DNA of 54,227 nt, from IMG/VR virus record IMGVR_UViG_3300030118_005216, positions 1 through 54,227 of that record. One strand, given 5' to 3'. Source of the stretch: a virus. Positions within the stretch are counted from its first letter, which is position 1. Each line of letters begins with the position of its first letter. The notes below the pieces were generated by a model that was given only the letters and a program-made list of their open reading frames with translations, was not told the origin of the DNA and ran no database searches. Positions 1-10,058 of this stretch are shown here, in pieces. Both the position numbers and the translations under genes were made by a program.

Positions 1-1337
1 GGTGTGAACAGGGTTCCACCTACGGTCCACTGAGGGAACTCACTGTCAAAACGAGCAAACCCTTTCAACAAGAATGGCCCCATTGCATTTGCGCTTGTCG
101 GTGCGATTGCCATCGCGACACACCTACTCGTCGCCGCCGCCGTCGCTACAGCTTTGTGAACTTTTCCATCTGACTTAAAACAGACTACTTCACCAGCGGT
201 GAGATCCTCGGCTGCGGTGAACATAGCAAGTGTTCCCGAAACCTCAGTATCGGCAACACCAGAGTTCAGCATCATTTCAAGGTTAGTTGAAGACTTAATC
301 TTAATGATTGCATCTGTACCGTGAGCAACACCCTTACCAATCTCTAGTGTGTCAGTTCCATCATCGATACCGATTCGGAAGTCTGCTGCGTTACCGTCGA
401 ACACGAGCATGGTATCGACAGCGCTCCCGTCACCAACGACAACTCGACCATCAGGAACAAGATTGATGTGTCCGTCGGTTCCACCACCATCGGTCGTTGC
501 AATAGTCAACTCACCGTTGGCACCGGTAGATATGGTCGAGAAGTCAGAGTTACTGGCAGAACTCAACATTTTAATGTCGGGCCCACCGTTATCAATCTTC
601 ATAAACACGCCTTGATTGAAGTCTGCTCCTGTAGCAGTCAAGTCCAATGCGCGTGTTGTAGTGTTGCCGGGGCCACTGCCAGTCGCGGTCACCTCAAGAC
701 CTTTGACGAGGGTTGTTCCAGAAGACTGAGCGTGAGTAAGCGTTGGAGTAACCAACAAGCCAGTCATGGTATTGGTTCCGCCAGTCGCCGTCGTGTTGTC
801 CATATCGACAAAGATTCCGACAAGGTTGTTGTCAGAAGAACTTGCCCCAGTCTTGTCAAAATCGATCGTCATGGCAGCGTAAGTGCCAGCACTTGTATTT
901 GTCACGGCATCGGTCACGGCCAAAGTATTACCGTCGAAGGTTAGACTGGCTTCACCGTTAAGGGCTGAAGCGCCGGTAGCCGTGACAATACGGTTGTCCG
1001 ATCCGTTGCTCATTGAAACAGCGCTGGCAGGTCCGACAATCGATGTTCCTGAAGTAATTTGGACGTCGTTGCCCGCATCTGTCGTGAAGTAAAGCTCGTT
1101 AGGTGTCGCGGTCTTCACCCACAATTGTCCGTATGCCGCAGTGTCTACATCTGCACTGGCTTGTTCTTTTAGAGTGACTGGGCCTTCTACAGTAAGCCTA
1201 GTTTTTGGGGTATCTGTTCCGACACCAAGACGATTATTAGTCTCATCAACTACAACAGTGGTCCCATCTACTTGGAGATCAGCTAAAACCACCGTCCCTG
1301 TAGTTGAATTATTAGTGCGGGGTGCTTTGAGGCCCAT
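1..1337 (-). CDS. tail fibre / appendage-like structural protein, 3' end outside window
   Basis: The frame is open from an ATG at 1337 to the window edge (445 codons seen, no stop). GGAG lies 7 nt before the ATG. The product is rich in Gly, Thr, Ser, Asp and Asn with short beta-type repeats (TDTPKTRLTV, TNTMTGLLVTPTL, ELTIATTDGGGTDGHINLVPDGRV), as in trimeric fibre or appendage proteins. The last part seen reads GEVVCFKSDGKVHKA... then GFARFDSEFPQWTVGGTLFT, a pattern common near the C-terminus of phage fibre or decoration proteins. It is the last gene of the late block in this window. The missing C-terminus is probably the fragment at 54166-54227. The role is inferred from composition; no receptor-binding domain was recognised. 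Confidence 0.8.
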   Translation of the reverse strand, partial: MGLKAPRTNNSTTGTVVLADLQVDGTTVVVDETNNRLGVGTDTPKTRLTVEGPVTLKEQASADVDTAAYGQLWVKTATPNELYFTTDAGNDVQITSGTSIVGPASAVSMSNGSDNRIVTATGASALNGEASLTFDGNTLAVTDAVTNTSAGTYAAMTIDFDKTGASSSDNNLVGIFVDMDNTTATGGTNTMTGLLVTPTLTHAQSSGTTLVKGLEVTATGSGPGNTTTRALDLTATGADFNQGVFMKIDNGGPDIKMLSSASNSDFSTISTGANGELTIATTDGGGTDGHINLVPDGRVVVGDGSAVDTMLVFDGNAADFRIGIDDGTDTLEIGKGVAHGTDAIIKIKSSTNLEMMLNSGVADTEVSGTLAMFTAAEDLTAGEVVCFKSDGKVHKAVATAAATSRCVAMAIAPTSANAMGPFLLKGFARFDSEFPQWTVGGTLFT

Positions 1338-1340
1338 TGT

Positions 1341-1751
1341 TTACTCCAAACTAAAGATAAGGTCTACGTGACCATCATTGTCGCTTCCAGCATCAAATGC
1401 AGGAACAAAGTACAGTTTGAATGCACTATCAGACCACGTAGGTAGGCCCGGGTAAGACCACATATCGTTAATGGGTGTTGTCACAGCCGCGCTATCGTAG
1501 GCCATCAACTCACTAATACTGTCGGCTGCAAAACCGGCAGCGTTGCCGAGCCTTGGTGCCCAATTCGATGCTGTTCCGCCTGTTCTAACGATGTGAAAAG
1601 CTTCGAGATGCCAGTATCTCTTTCCTATGCCGGGGGGGAGCTGGATTACTGTTTCTTGAGAGGTTCCGATATCCGTGTAGGAAATTTGAACTCGAAAATA
1701 GTTTCGACCTTCTTTGCTTCCTTGGGAAGAATATGTAATAGTTTCAGCCAC
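1341..1751 (-). CDS. small virion-cluster protein, unknown function
   Basis: 136 aa starting at GTG 1751, with a good AGGAGG 6 nt upstream. It ends 3 nt before the fibre gene start (TAAACAATG). Composition is beta-rich with many aromatics and no transmembrane segment or signal peptide. The C-terminal pattern (FKLYFVPAFDAGSDNDGHVDL) vaguely recalls the small beta-sandwich proteins at 52393-54156, but the similarity is too weak to call. Its place between a decoration-like gene and the fibre gene suggests a structural or fibre-associated role. No family recognised. Confidence 0.75.
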   Translation of the reverse strand: MAETITYSSQGSKEGRNYFRVQISYTDIGTSQETVIQLPPGIGKRYWHLEAFHIVRTGGTASNWAPRLGNAAGFAADSISELMAYDSAAVTTPINDMWSYPGLPTWSDSAFKLYFVPAFDAGSDNDGHVDLIFSLE

Positions 1752-1761
1752 TTAGGGCCTC

Positions 1762-2160
1762 CTAGTATTGGCCTTGAGGGGCGATGAGAGCAGCAAGTTC
1801 TTCTCCAGAACCTTTGATTATGCGTCCAACTGGTTTGGAAGTTTTAGTCTTCTTTGTTCCCCATTTACCAGATTTTGTGAGGTGTAGAATGTCGCCATCC
1901 TTTCCTTCGCCATAAAACGGAACAATTAAGTAAGGAACAAATTCGGCTCCTTGGCCTTGCCTTGATTTTTGGTGAGCAACCAAAAGAATTCCAGAACTTC
2001 TTTTCGCATACTGAGCGTCAGCTTTTGAAACATAGATTCGAGCAGCATTGGCTTCTGATACATAAACAATTGTGCCCTTGTCCATGTCTTCAGTAGCCAC
2101 AGCGCGAATGCAGCCCGTCAGACCTGCATTTGTGTTTGGGAGATACTTTTGGCGTGCCAT
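1762..2160 (-). CDS. small decoration-like structural protein
   Basis: 132 aa. The N-terminal half (GCIRAVATEDMDKGTIVYVSEANAARIYVSKADAQYAKRSSGILLVA, broken by charged turns) resembles the beta-barrel style of phage head decoration or fibre-tip proteins, where a value is turned on and carried through a compact beta fold. It is basic toward the C-terminus (KSGKWGTKKTKTSK). It lies directly downstream of the giant ejection protein gene and 10 nt before the next gene. The 174-aa protein at 19693-20217 has a similar look. Function is inferred from fold-like pattern only. Confidence 0.7.
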   Translation of the reverse strand: MARQKYLPNTNAGLTGCIRAVATEDMDKGTIVYVSEANAARIYVSKADAQYAKRSSGILLVAHQKSRQGQGAEFVPYLIVPFYGEGKDGDILHLTKSGKWGTKKTKTSKPVGRIIKGSGEELAALIAPQGQY

Positions 2161-2215
2161 AAAAATTCCTTAATTCTTGTCCAAAGATACTGTTTTAGGT
2201 GGGTATCTGTCAAAC

Positions 2216-5200
2216 CTAGTCGAGCGTTCTTTTATCCGTTGGAGTCTTGGGTTCTAATTCTTCCATTCTCTTTTCTATTTCTGCTTCGGCCGCCTTGATG
2301 ATTGACTTCTTCCGGTAGTCAATAGTGGTCTGCGGGTTGAAGCCATAAGTGTTTTGGCCCATGTAGGTCTTAAACCCAAAGAGCATGGACTCTTTAATTA
2401 GCTTTGATTTTTCGTCCGGTGTCTCATAATCAAGACGCTCAAGAGCGCGGGCGTAAGGATTCTCACCGTAGAGATTGAAGACGTTGCCCAACTCCTGCCC
2501 AAAGAAGGGCATCATCCGTAGGGCCATTATTCGGCTTCGTTCTGCTACCATGACTTGGTTGGCGTTAGTTTGCGCTTCGTTTGATGTGAGCCAATAGCCC
2601 AGCCCCGCACCAGCGATTGCTCCTCCAAGACCCTTTCCTGAAATTAGGTTACTTTTCCCCGCTCCAGCCAGTGCTCCTGTAGCAGACATAGCGCCAATAG
2701 CGTATGGCTGAGCAGACTTGTCTAAGAAAGCTTTTTCGAAAGCATTAATACGAGTGTAGTTGCCATACTTATAGCTTCCGGTATCGATTCCCCGTTCTTT
2801 CATCATAGACTCAATCGGAGCAGAAACAGTAGGAGCAAGAAGATCCAGAGTAGGTCGTGTGAAGTACATCGCCGTCAAGTCTGGACCATTCGCGATATTC
2901 CAATCAGGATCAATCATGGAGAGCGCTGCTCCTGAGAGGCCCATCATTATTGATGTTCCGATCTCTAGAGTATCGATTGTTGTATCCGGAGGCATGATAC
3001 CGAATGTGTGGGTAATGCCTTGGCCTCTGCTTCTCCAGTAGTGGTCTTGAGTGTAGGTATCAGCCGGATTGATGTAGGTTAGGAATTTTTTCTGTGCCCA
3101 AGAAGGACGGTAGTATTTAGCTGCATGATCATAGGCTTCTTGTTCAGTCATATGCTCATGAGCAAGTTCTGGATCTCCCAAATGCGGAATGGATTCAAGC
3201 GCAGCATATTTTTGGCGGAGACGAGAAGGAGCGCTCCGACCCATCATTGCGCGTTCCACGGCTTCCTGCGGAGGCAGAGTCAGAGGTTCCATGAACCTAC
3301 GTGCTGTTTGCCCAAAGCCCAGTCTCCAGAATCGGTAGAAAGGAGACAACTTACCAATAGTAAGTGTTTCCCACCTCGTCATCGCGTGTTTCCAGTCGTA
3401 CAGGGCGTTGACCGCAAGCCTACCAGCTTCTCGTGGTTTGTAGCCCTGACGGAGCAACTCCATAAACATGTTTCCACGTTGGCGTTGTTGGACGTGCATC
3501 GCTAACCAAGAGATGTTGTATCTTTGGTCGTCTAAGATTGATGCTGATTTTGCGAGCCATGGAGTTTTTGTCCAACTGTCTGGAACGTAGCGATCAAATG
3601 TAGCCAAGAGTTCTTCGTGGACCATAGTGTCCAGAATTTTTTCTTGCTCCAACATTTTACGGACTTCGCTGTACTTATACTCAGCGCCATATCGAGTTCG
3701 GAGAACACCTTCTTCGCCCCGCCATATTTTATTGGCATGCGGGTTCATGAACGCATTCCAAGTACTGCCAAGCGTGTTTTCGGCTCCGTACTTTTTCATC
3801 ATTTCGCCATGAAACTTGCGAAGATGTTTAGCGCCGGGAACCTTGTGAGAGAGGAAGTTAAAAGTCTCTCTCCCCACAAGTTGAGCGCTAACTCCTGCTG
3901 AAGTTCCAAAGCCGTGCTCGAACCATATCTGTCCCCAATCTCCAATAAAGTTGTTCCAAAAGTATTTTGGTCGGGGTACGAATAGTCCAGTTACAACCGA
4001 CGTTTTCCAGAGTCGGTTATAGTCTCTGTCGGGAAGAATCCGCATTAACTCTACAGGAGTTTTTGCTCTACGATAAGTCTGCTCAAGTTCTTTTGTGACG
4101 GCAGGCATGGCATCGTCAATAGTCTTTGCCAATGTTTGCGGCATAAAGAAAGTCTGCCCACCCTTGTCTATACCTGTAGCAATTAGCTCTTTGCTCGCTT
4201 TGCTTCCTTCTGTGCCCAGAATTCCTGCGCCTGTTGCCCTCTGGATATACGACTCGGTAAAAGGAAGACCCATTCTGTTCATGGTGTCCAACATGGCGTC
4301 AAAGTTTTCGACTTTGTGTAGGTTGCCCGAGAAGAAGTTGGCTGTGTCGCGGACACCCTTGGGGTCGATAAACCCGGTCAATCGAGCTGCCATGAGATTT
4401 GCGCGGTGCTGAATCGCAGCATGAGTCAGAGCGTAAACCATGTGCTGAGTAGACTTAACCTCAAGCGGTTTACCTCCGAACACTTGGTAGTTCATCTCTT
4501 GGATAGCCGCTCTAAACTGCGTAAAATTCTCAGTTTCTTCCAAGATTTTATAGGCTTGATTGTAGGCCCTTGCTGCTTGCGAAGCGTTTGCTCCGCTAAA
4601 GCCCCACTCTGGAATGAAAGACCGTGAGATGGCCCGTAGAGGTAGTCCGCCAAGCTGGTTTAAGTTTTCGAGGTCTGCCGCAAAATTCGTATTGATATAG
4701 TCATAAATATCATCGTCAGTGACTTTGACCCCTTGGGCTCTCTGTGTTTTTGCCCACTCGTCTCCACGCTGTTTAAGCTGTCTATAGCCCATGCCTCGTG
4801 GGTCATTTAGCATCTGCCAGCGTGCTTGCTGCCAAACGCTTTCTGAGCCTTCGTTAAAGAATGTGCTTCTGGCCCGCATAAAGTCGAGAGGCCGGTTTGT
4901 TGTCAGATATTCTGTGTATGCCTCAAGAAGCCTGTCTGCTTTCTTCTTTGTAGACCAGCCTCCAGCAATTGCTTCTTTGTCGATGTACCGGGCAAGGGCT
5001 TCAAGTTCGTCTCGGACGTGGCCCGTAGCGTGCTCTGCATATTTTGCGACGTCAACCATGTCGCCAGAGAGTGTGCCCGTTCTTGATCTAATAGGATCGA
5101 AAGCAGGTCTAATAGACTTTGCTACATGGGCAAGTTGAGATTGGCCACGCAATCCGACTACTCCGCCCACGACTGCGCCACCAACTATTCCAGCAGTGCC

Positions 5201-8200
5201 CAAAGGTGATCCCAAGGCCGCACCAGCGAGTGTCGGAGCCATTGCTAATGTCGATCCGTAGTTCATATCAGGGTCTTGCTTGGCGATTCTAAGCGCCTCG
5301 ACAGCCGTGATTGAGTCTGAATGTTGGTGTGTTTCTCTCCAGCTTTGTCGAAGAAGTTTAGGAAACTCGTACAGGCTTCTGGTTTTTAGGCCATTAAGGA
5401 CTGCGTCTTTACCTTCTGCCGCCGCTTCGTAGATCTGCTTAAGGACTTTTCCAGCTTCGCTGTCGCTTTTCATTGCGTGGCGAACAACATCTTTTCCGAC
5501 TTCTTCTTCAATTTGATTAACAAACATTTTGGCGTCAAGGGTCCGGTTACCGCCTACTTGTCGATCAATATTTTTCGTTGTTACATCAATCAGGTCATCT
5601 ACGGCTTCTTCAAGGTGAGACATTTCAGAAATGGCTTTGTTGCCTTCCCGAATCTGTCGCGCTCTTTTTCTAAGAACATTGTTGAGAACTTTTGCTCGGC
5701 CAGACGCTCGCACAGACTCAAGCTCTTTCTTAGCGGCCTGAGCAATTGCCCGAGACTCTCTCTTTGTCGATTCTCTTGCTGCTCCCGAACCCCTTAAATC
5801 TTTAGCCTGTGTGTCTACGTAGTCATCTAAATTCTTTCTCGCTGTAGCTGCTTGAGATTCCAGAGACAGGGCCTCTTTTTCTAGCGCAGCCAACTCTTCT
5901 TTTAGTATTGTTTCGTCTGGAACCGCGTCTTTGACACCTTTTGTTTCCAACGCTTCCAAGAATGGGTCGCTCCACGTTCGAGTGGAGTTGTCCAACGAAG
6001 ACCTGAAAACACGCATTTCTGCTGTCTTTTTAATTAACTGCTCATTTAAACTTTTAAATTCTTTTTGTTTAGCAGCAATTGGTTTTCCGGCTTCTTCTGT
6101 TCTTTCTGCCAAGTCATTGTAGACCCGTTTCCGAACATTCCTTCTTCTCCGCAGTTCTTTGACTCGTTTCAGCTTTTCTGTGACCCCCATCTTTTGTGGT
6201 TTAGGGTCAGTAAAAGTTCCGGCTGGCCTAGCTGCTTCCGTTTTTGTTTTCGGACGCATCGGTTGTACGGCTTCTTTTAGCTTGGCTTCTGCGCGAGCAA
6301 GCCCTGCTGCGGCTGCATCAGTCTGGGCACGAAGTTCCGACCAAGCTTTAAACTCTGGAGCAGACTGTAAATCGAGCTTGTTGATCTGCTCAATAAGTTC
6401 TGTGACTTCTTGTTTTGCTGTTGCGTGTAGGCTGTGCAGCGCCTGAAGTTCTTCAAACTCTTCAAAGTTACCCGCTTGTAGGCGTTCGAAGTCTTGCCGC
6501 GCCTCAAGAGCACGCAACTCTGCCGCAGCCAGTTGTTTGCGCAGAGCTTCTTCTTGCTTCTCAGCAACTTGTACTGCTTCAGGAGTCTTAAGTTTTGGAG
6601 TTGCCGGAACGGGAAGTGGAGCGGAAGGTGGAACAAGTACAGCCGTTCTTGTTGGATCTGAGCCGCCTGTTCTTGGCAAAGGCCCTGTTGCCGCTTCCAG
6701 TCTTTCTAACCCAGTAGTTGGGACTGGTAAGTCAGCCTGCCTAACTGCCGTTGGAACTGTGATTGGGTCTCGGACATTAACTGCCCGAGCGCCTTGCATT
6801 GATTCCAGACTTACGCTTTCTCTGCTCCTTGTCCAAGCAAGGTAAACATCCGGATCGAAAAGGTCGTCTCTTGCAGGAAGCTCAGAAAACTGAACCGTAT
6901 CTGAAAAACCTCTTGGCTTATCTACTCTACTTGTCGGACTCCCACCATACCAAGCTTCCTTAGATGCACTGTCTTCTACGTACTTTAAACCTTCAATGTA
7001 GTCTTCTTCGACCATTTGCCCATTTTTGAGGCGTGTCCGAGTTCCGTATACAATTTCTGCTCGGTAGCCTGCTTCTGGTGCGCTATTGTTGATCATATTG
7101 GATCTCACCATTACGATCTCGGATTCGTCGGCTACTGGGTAGAATCCATCTAAAACCCTTATGTACATCTGATCGCCGACAGCGTACACATCTCCCGGTG
7201 CTACATTCCTCTCAATTCGGGCAAGGTTTTCTGCCTCAAGTTGAGACAGTCGATTTTTTGCCATATCCAAAGCATCAGTTGGATTTACCTCCAGCCCATT
7301 CAACTTTGCTTCGCGCTGGATGTTAGACGTCTCCATATCGAGCCACCGCTCTCGAAACGTCCTGTCTTGTAGACGCCCCCCGGGGAGAACAGCAGGACTT
7401 GAGTGTACTCCAGCCGCTTCTGAGAGTGCCCAAGCTTCTCTCTCTGCTCGGATCGCTGCTCTTTCCGCTCCGTTTACAACTGTTCCTACAGCCTTGTTTG
7501 AAGACATATCGATGAGAACTTCTTTCTCAATAGATTGCCCCAAAACTCTGTCACGCTTCTTGACCTTCTGTAGTTTTTGGTCTGGAATAAGTTCTTCATC
7601 TGCCAGTTTCTCTAAGTACTTTGGATCTTGTGCTCGCGAGTGCGCCCATCGTCGAGTTTGCCTAAAACCAGCAGCCATGGGGATAAACATCGGACTGACA
7701 AAATCAGTGCCTGTTCCCGGGGCTACCAAAGACCCAAGCCCTACAAGCATGGCGGAACGCCTCAGGGCTTGTTTTTCTTCTGGAGTAGCCCCGATAGCTT
7801 CGGCATATCGTGCGGCAAGACTATCGTAGGTAAGGGGTAGGAGGTTGCCCTTTCGAATGTTGTGAGCGTACCGGTCCGTAGTCTCAGGATCTCCAAAACC
7901 TCTTTTAATTTCTTGGTAGTCAATGATCGATTCTACAAGCAGGTGAGTCTTCTTTGGGATTTGCTCAGAAAGTTCTTTTACGCCTTCAATAAACGCGACA
8001 TTTTTTTGTTCAGTAAAGGCAGTCTGGTCAGGGTTCAACAAAAGCTGTAGAAGTCCAAAGCCCGCTCCCTTGTCTCCTCCGCCACCAACAGAAGCTGCGG
8101 TTAAAGAAGCGCTTCCCGTGTTGTCCATAATCTCTTTTTCTGTGATAAAGCGCATTGATACTCGTTTCTCTTTATCGCCAGAAACATCTTCACCTTTTTG

Positions 8201-10051
8201 TGGCGCATCGATTCCGCCCTTACCTGCAACTCTCTCTCCGTCAGAATTGATGTAACCAAAGACTTCCTCGTCTTTTGTTTTTAGCGCGGCCCCAAGCCAG
8301 TTCGAGAAGTCCAAGCCCATAAGAATGTCCATGGCTCGGTGAGAGGTAAAGTCGGCATGAGTATCGCTAATATGTACAGAGTATCTTGGAGCAGCGAAAG
8401 CAGTGATAAGCGGTATCGCAAAATCTTGAGCACTAATAATTTGTGCTGGACCACCGATGCCCACTCTTGCAAGTGACATTGTGTAGGGGTCTACTTTTAT
8501 TCCAAACGGAAGTTCTCCTGATTTAAAGCGTTCAATCGCTTCTTTCTTTTTTGCGACAGCACCCGTCAAGTCAGGGTGGTAAAACGCAATTCCGCTGCCC
8601 GCTTTTGTGAAATAGTTCTCTGAAATTTGATAACGACGGAAAGCCTCGTTTTCTAATTCAATGGGCGTTGCGTCAGCGAACTCGGGATCATCTCCAACTT
8701 CGCTAAGGATAAGACGGTAAAGTTTTGCTCGAAGAGCCTGAAGGTCCACCGACATGGACATGTCCAGATTCTCAAGAAGGGGGAGATCTCTTACTGCTCT
8801 TGGGAATCCTCGTGATCGGCCCGTTCTGGGATCTATTCCGAAAGCCCTGTCTTTTCTCGCTTCGTTGTCTTTCTCGTTAAGGAACGTCGCAAAGTCTTTT
8901 TCCATCTTTGCGAGTTTTACTTGGGTCTCCTTCTGTTGCTGACGTTCTTTTTCTAGCTCTACGTCTACGCCAAGAATTCGTTCTCGGTCTTGGTGAGAGA
9001 TTTGTTTTTCCCAAGCTTCAGGAGGGATAGCAGAAGCACGTCTTTTCCACTCTTCTTCCCATATTTTGTAGTCGTATTTGCCATCCATAGCCGCAGAAAC
9101 AGCTTCAAAGGGGCCAAGCTTTACCTCGAATAGCTTTGCGTCTCGCCGGGCCGCAGAAGGAGAGTACTCTACCTTCGGTGGCAGGAGAACTTCCCGACTA
9201 AGATAGAAAGGGGCAACCTCATCATCTTCGACTGCTCTTTTCTCTTGGGATTCGTACCACTCTTGTTCAAGGTTAATCCTACGTATTTCATCGGGCGTTA
9301 ATTGATGGCCACCCGTCGTCTCTGCTCGAAGTCGCCTTACTGCCTCTCGCGGAGTATTGTTTCTAAGCCATTCGCGCTCATCGTCTGTAAGGGAACTAAA
9401 CCCAGAAGTATGTGCTTTTTTATAAATGTCAGAAGACTTGTTTGTTTCTTTCCACCAGTTTTTTAGGGCGCTATAAGAAAAACCCGCAGCGGCACCAATA
9501 GCCGCTCCTTTTGGCCCAAAGGCTGATCCGGCCACTCCGCCTGCTACAGCTTCTTCTCCTAAGAACGAAGCTACGTCTCCGACACCAATGTCCAGAGGCA
9601 TGTCTGGACCTTCAACCTCGTCCCCAAAGTAGAAACGCTGAGATACTTCTTCTTTTAGGCGTTTTACCGGTTCTTCCGTAAACGAGTACTGCTCACGTTG
9701 GCGACGGAGTTGTGCCTTTCGGCCCGCTTCCATTGCTCTCGCCCGGTTGATTACATCGCTTGTTGGGTGACGTTCAAAAGGCTCGCCTTCAGAAAGGTCT
9801 TGAAGTTCGTTTTCTTTGATCTTCCTTAGCTGTGTCTCGGTAAAATCTTGCGGATCGGCGTCTTGCGGCTTCGTGAAAGCCATACCAACTGGGTCGGTAA
9901 ACACGTCCAAGCCGGTCATTTTCGGCTTTGCTGGTGGCGTTGGGTCAGGTCTAAAAGCAAGGGGCCTAGGCTTCGTTCCCTGTTGTCCTTGCGGTTCTTC
10001 AGGGTGAAGCTCTTCGACGGTCTTTAAGAATGGATTGTTTTTCGGGTCCAT
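2216..10051 (-). CDS. giant internal virion / DNA-ejection protein (2611 aa)
   Basis: Largest gene in the window. The N-terminus is charged and low-complexity. Three Gly/Ala-rich glycine-zipper-like hydrophobic stretches lie near residues 167-190, 1600-1634 and 2450-2487. A Pro/Thr-rich linker precedes long coiled coil at about 1160-1470. A Trp-rich motif (PRPKYFWNNFIGDWGQIWFE) sits near residue 2030. Podoviruses often carry very large internal proteins that enter the host with the DNA and span its envelope; glycine zippers and coiled coils fit that. I see no lytic transglycosylase, peptidase or RNA-polymerase motif, so it is not an N4-type virion polymerase by eye. It sits directly after the 731-aa and 150-aa genes, the usual ejection-protein order. 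Ejection role inferred. Confidence 0.8.
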   Translation of the reverse strand: MDPKNNPFLKTVEELHPEEPQGQQGTKPRPLAFRPDPTPPAKPKMTGLDVFTDPVGMAFTKPQDADPQDFTETQLRKIKENELQDLSEGEPFERHPTSDVINRARAMEAGRKAQLRRQREQYSFTEEPVKRLKEEVSQRFYFGDEVEGPDMPLDIGVGDVASFLGEEAVAGGVAGSAFGPKGAAIGAAAGFSYSALKNWWKETNKSSDIYKKAHTSGFSSLTDDEREWLRNNTPREAVRRLRAETTGGHQLTPDEIRRINLEQEWYESQEKRAVEDDEVAPFYLSREVLLPPKVEYSPSAARRDAKLFEVKLGPFEAVSAAMDGKYDYKIWEEEWKRRASAIPPEAWEKQISHQDRERILGVDVELEKERQQQKETQVKLAKMEKDFATFLNEKDNEARKDRAFGIDPRTGRSRGFPRAVRDLPLLENLDMSMSVDLQALRAKLYRLILSEVGDDPEFADATPIELENEAFRRYQISENYFTKAGSGIAFYHPDLTGAVAKKKEAIERFKSGELPFGIKVDPYTMSLARVGIGGPAQIISAQDFAIPLITAFAAPRYSVHISDTHADFTSHRAMDILMGLDFSNWLGAALKTKDEEVFGYINSDGERVAGKGGIDAPQKGEDVSGDKEKRVSMRFITEKEIMDNTGSASLTAASVGGGGDKGAGFGLLQLLLNPDQTAFTEQKNVAFIEGVKELSEQIPKKTHLLVESIIDYQEIKRGFGDPETTDRYAHNIRKGNLLPLTYDSLAARYAEAIGATPEEKQALRRSAMLVGLGSLVAPGTGTDFVSPMFIPMAAGFRQTRRWAHSRAQDPKYLEKLADEELIPDQKLQKVKKRDRVLGQSIEKEVLIDMSSNKAVGTVVNGAERAAIRAEREAWALSEAAGVHSSPAVLPGGRLQDRTFRERWLDMETSNIQREAKLNGLEVNPTDALDMAKNRLSQLEAENLARIERNVAPGDVYAVGDQMYIRVLDGFYPVADESEIVMVRSNMINNSAPEAGYRAEIVYGTRTRLKNGQMVEEDYIEGLKYVEDSASKEAWYGGSPTSRVDKPRGFSDTVQFSELPARDDLFDPDVYLAWTRSRESVSLESMQGARAVNVRDPITVPTAVRQADLPVPTTGLERLEAATGPLPRTGGSDPTRTAVLVPPSAPLPVPATPKLKTPEAVQVAEKQEEALRKQLAAAELRALEARQDFERLQAGNFEEFEELQALHSLHATAKQEVTELIEQINKLDLQSAPEFKAWSELRAQTDAAAAGLARAEAKLKEAVQPMRPKTKTEAARPAGTFTDPKPQKMGVTEKLKRVKELRRRRNVRKRVYNDLAERTEEAGKPIAAKQKEFKSLNEQLIKKTAEMRVFRSSLDNSTRTWSDPFLEALETKGVKDAVPDETILKEELAALEKEALSLESQAATARKNLDDYVDTQAKDLRGSGAARESTKRESRAIAQAAKKELESVRASGRAKVLNNVLRKRARQIREGNKAISEMSHLEEAVDDLIDVTTKNIDRQVGGNRTLDAKMFVNQIEEEVGKDVVRHAMKSDSEAGKVLKQIYEAAAEGKDAVLNGLKTRSLYEFPKLLRQSWRETHQHSDSITAVEALRIAKQDPDMNYGSTLAMAPTLAGAALGSPLGTAGIVGGAVVGGVVGLRGQSQLAHVAKSIRPAFDPIRSRTGTLSGDMVDVAKYAEHATGHVRDELEALARYIDKEAIAGGWSTKKKADRLLEAYTEYLTTNRPLDFMRARSTFFNEGSESVWQQARWQMLNDPRGMGYRQLKQRGDEWAKTQRAQGVKVTDDDIYDYINTNFAADLENLNQLGGLPLRAISRSFIPEWGFSGANASQAARAYNQAYKILEETENFTQFRAAIQEMNYQVFGGKPLEVKSTQHMVYALTHAAIQHRANLMAARLTGFIDPKGVRDTANFFSGNLHKVENFDAMLDTMNRMGLPFTESYIQRATGAGILGTEGSKASKELIATGIDKGGQTFFMPQTLAKTIDDAMPAVTKELEQTYRRAKTPVELMRILPDRDYNRLWKTSVVTGLFVPRPKYFWNNFIGDWGQIWFEHGFGTSAGVSAQLVGRETFNFLSHKVPGAKHLRKFHGEMMKKYGAENTLGSTWNAFMNPHANKIWRGEEGVLRTRYGAEYKYSEVRKMLEQEKILDTMVHEELLATFDRYVPDSWTKTPWLAKSASILDDQRYNISWLAMHVQQRQRGNMFMELLRQGYKPREAGRLAVNALYDWKHAMTRWETLTIGKLSPFYRFWRLGFGQTARRFMEPLTLPPQEAVERAMMGRSAPSRLRQKYAALESIPHLGDPELAHEHMTEQEAYDHAAKYYRPSWAQKKFLTYINPADTYTQDHYWRSRGQGITHTFGIMPPDTTIDTLEIGTSIMMGLSGAALSMIDPDWNIANGPDLTAMYFTRPTLDLLAPTVSAPIESMMKERGIDTGSYKYGNYTRINAFEKAFLDKSAQPYAIGAMSATGALAGAGKSNLISGKGLGGAIAGAGLGYWLTSNEAQTNANQVMVAERSRIMALRMMPFFGQELGNVFNLYGENPYARALERLDYETPDEKSKLIKESMLFGFKTYMGQNTYGFNPQTTIDYRKKSIIKAAEAEIEKRMEELEPKTPTDKRTLD

Positions 10052-10058
10052 CTATTTC

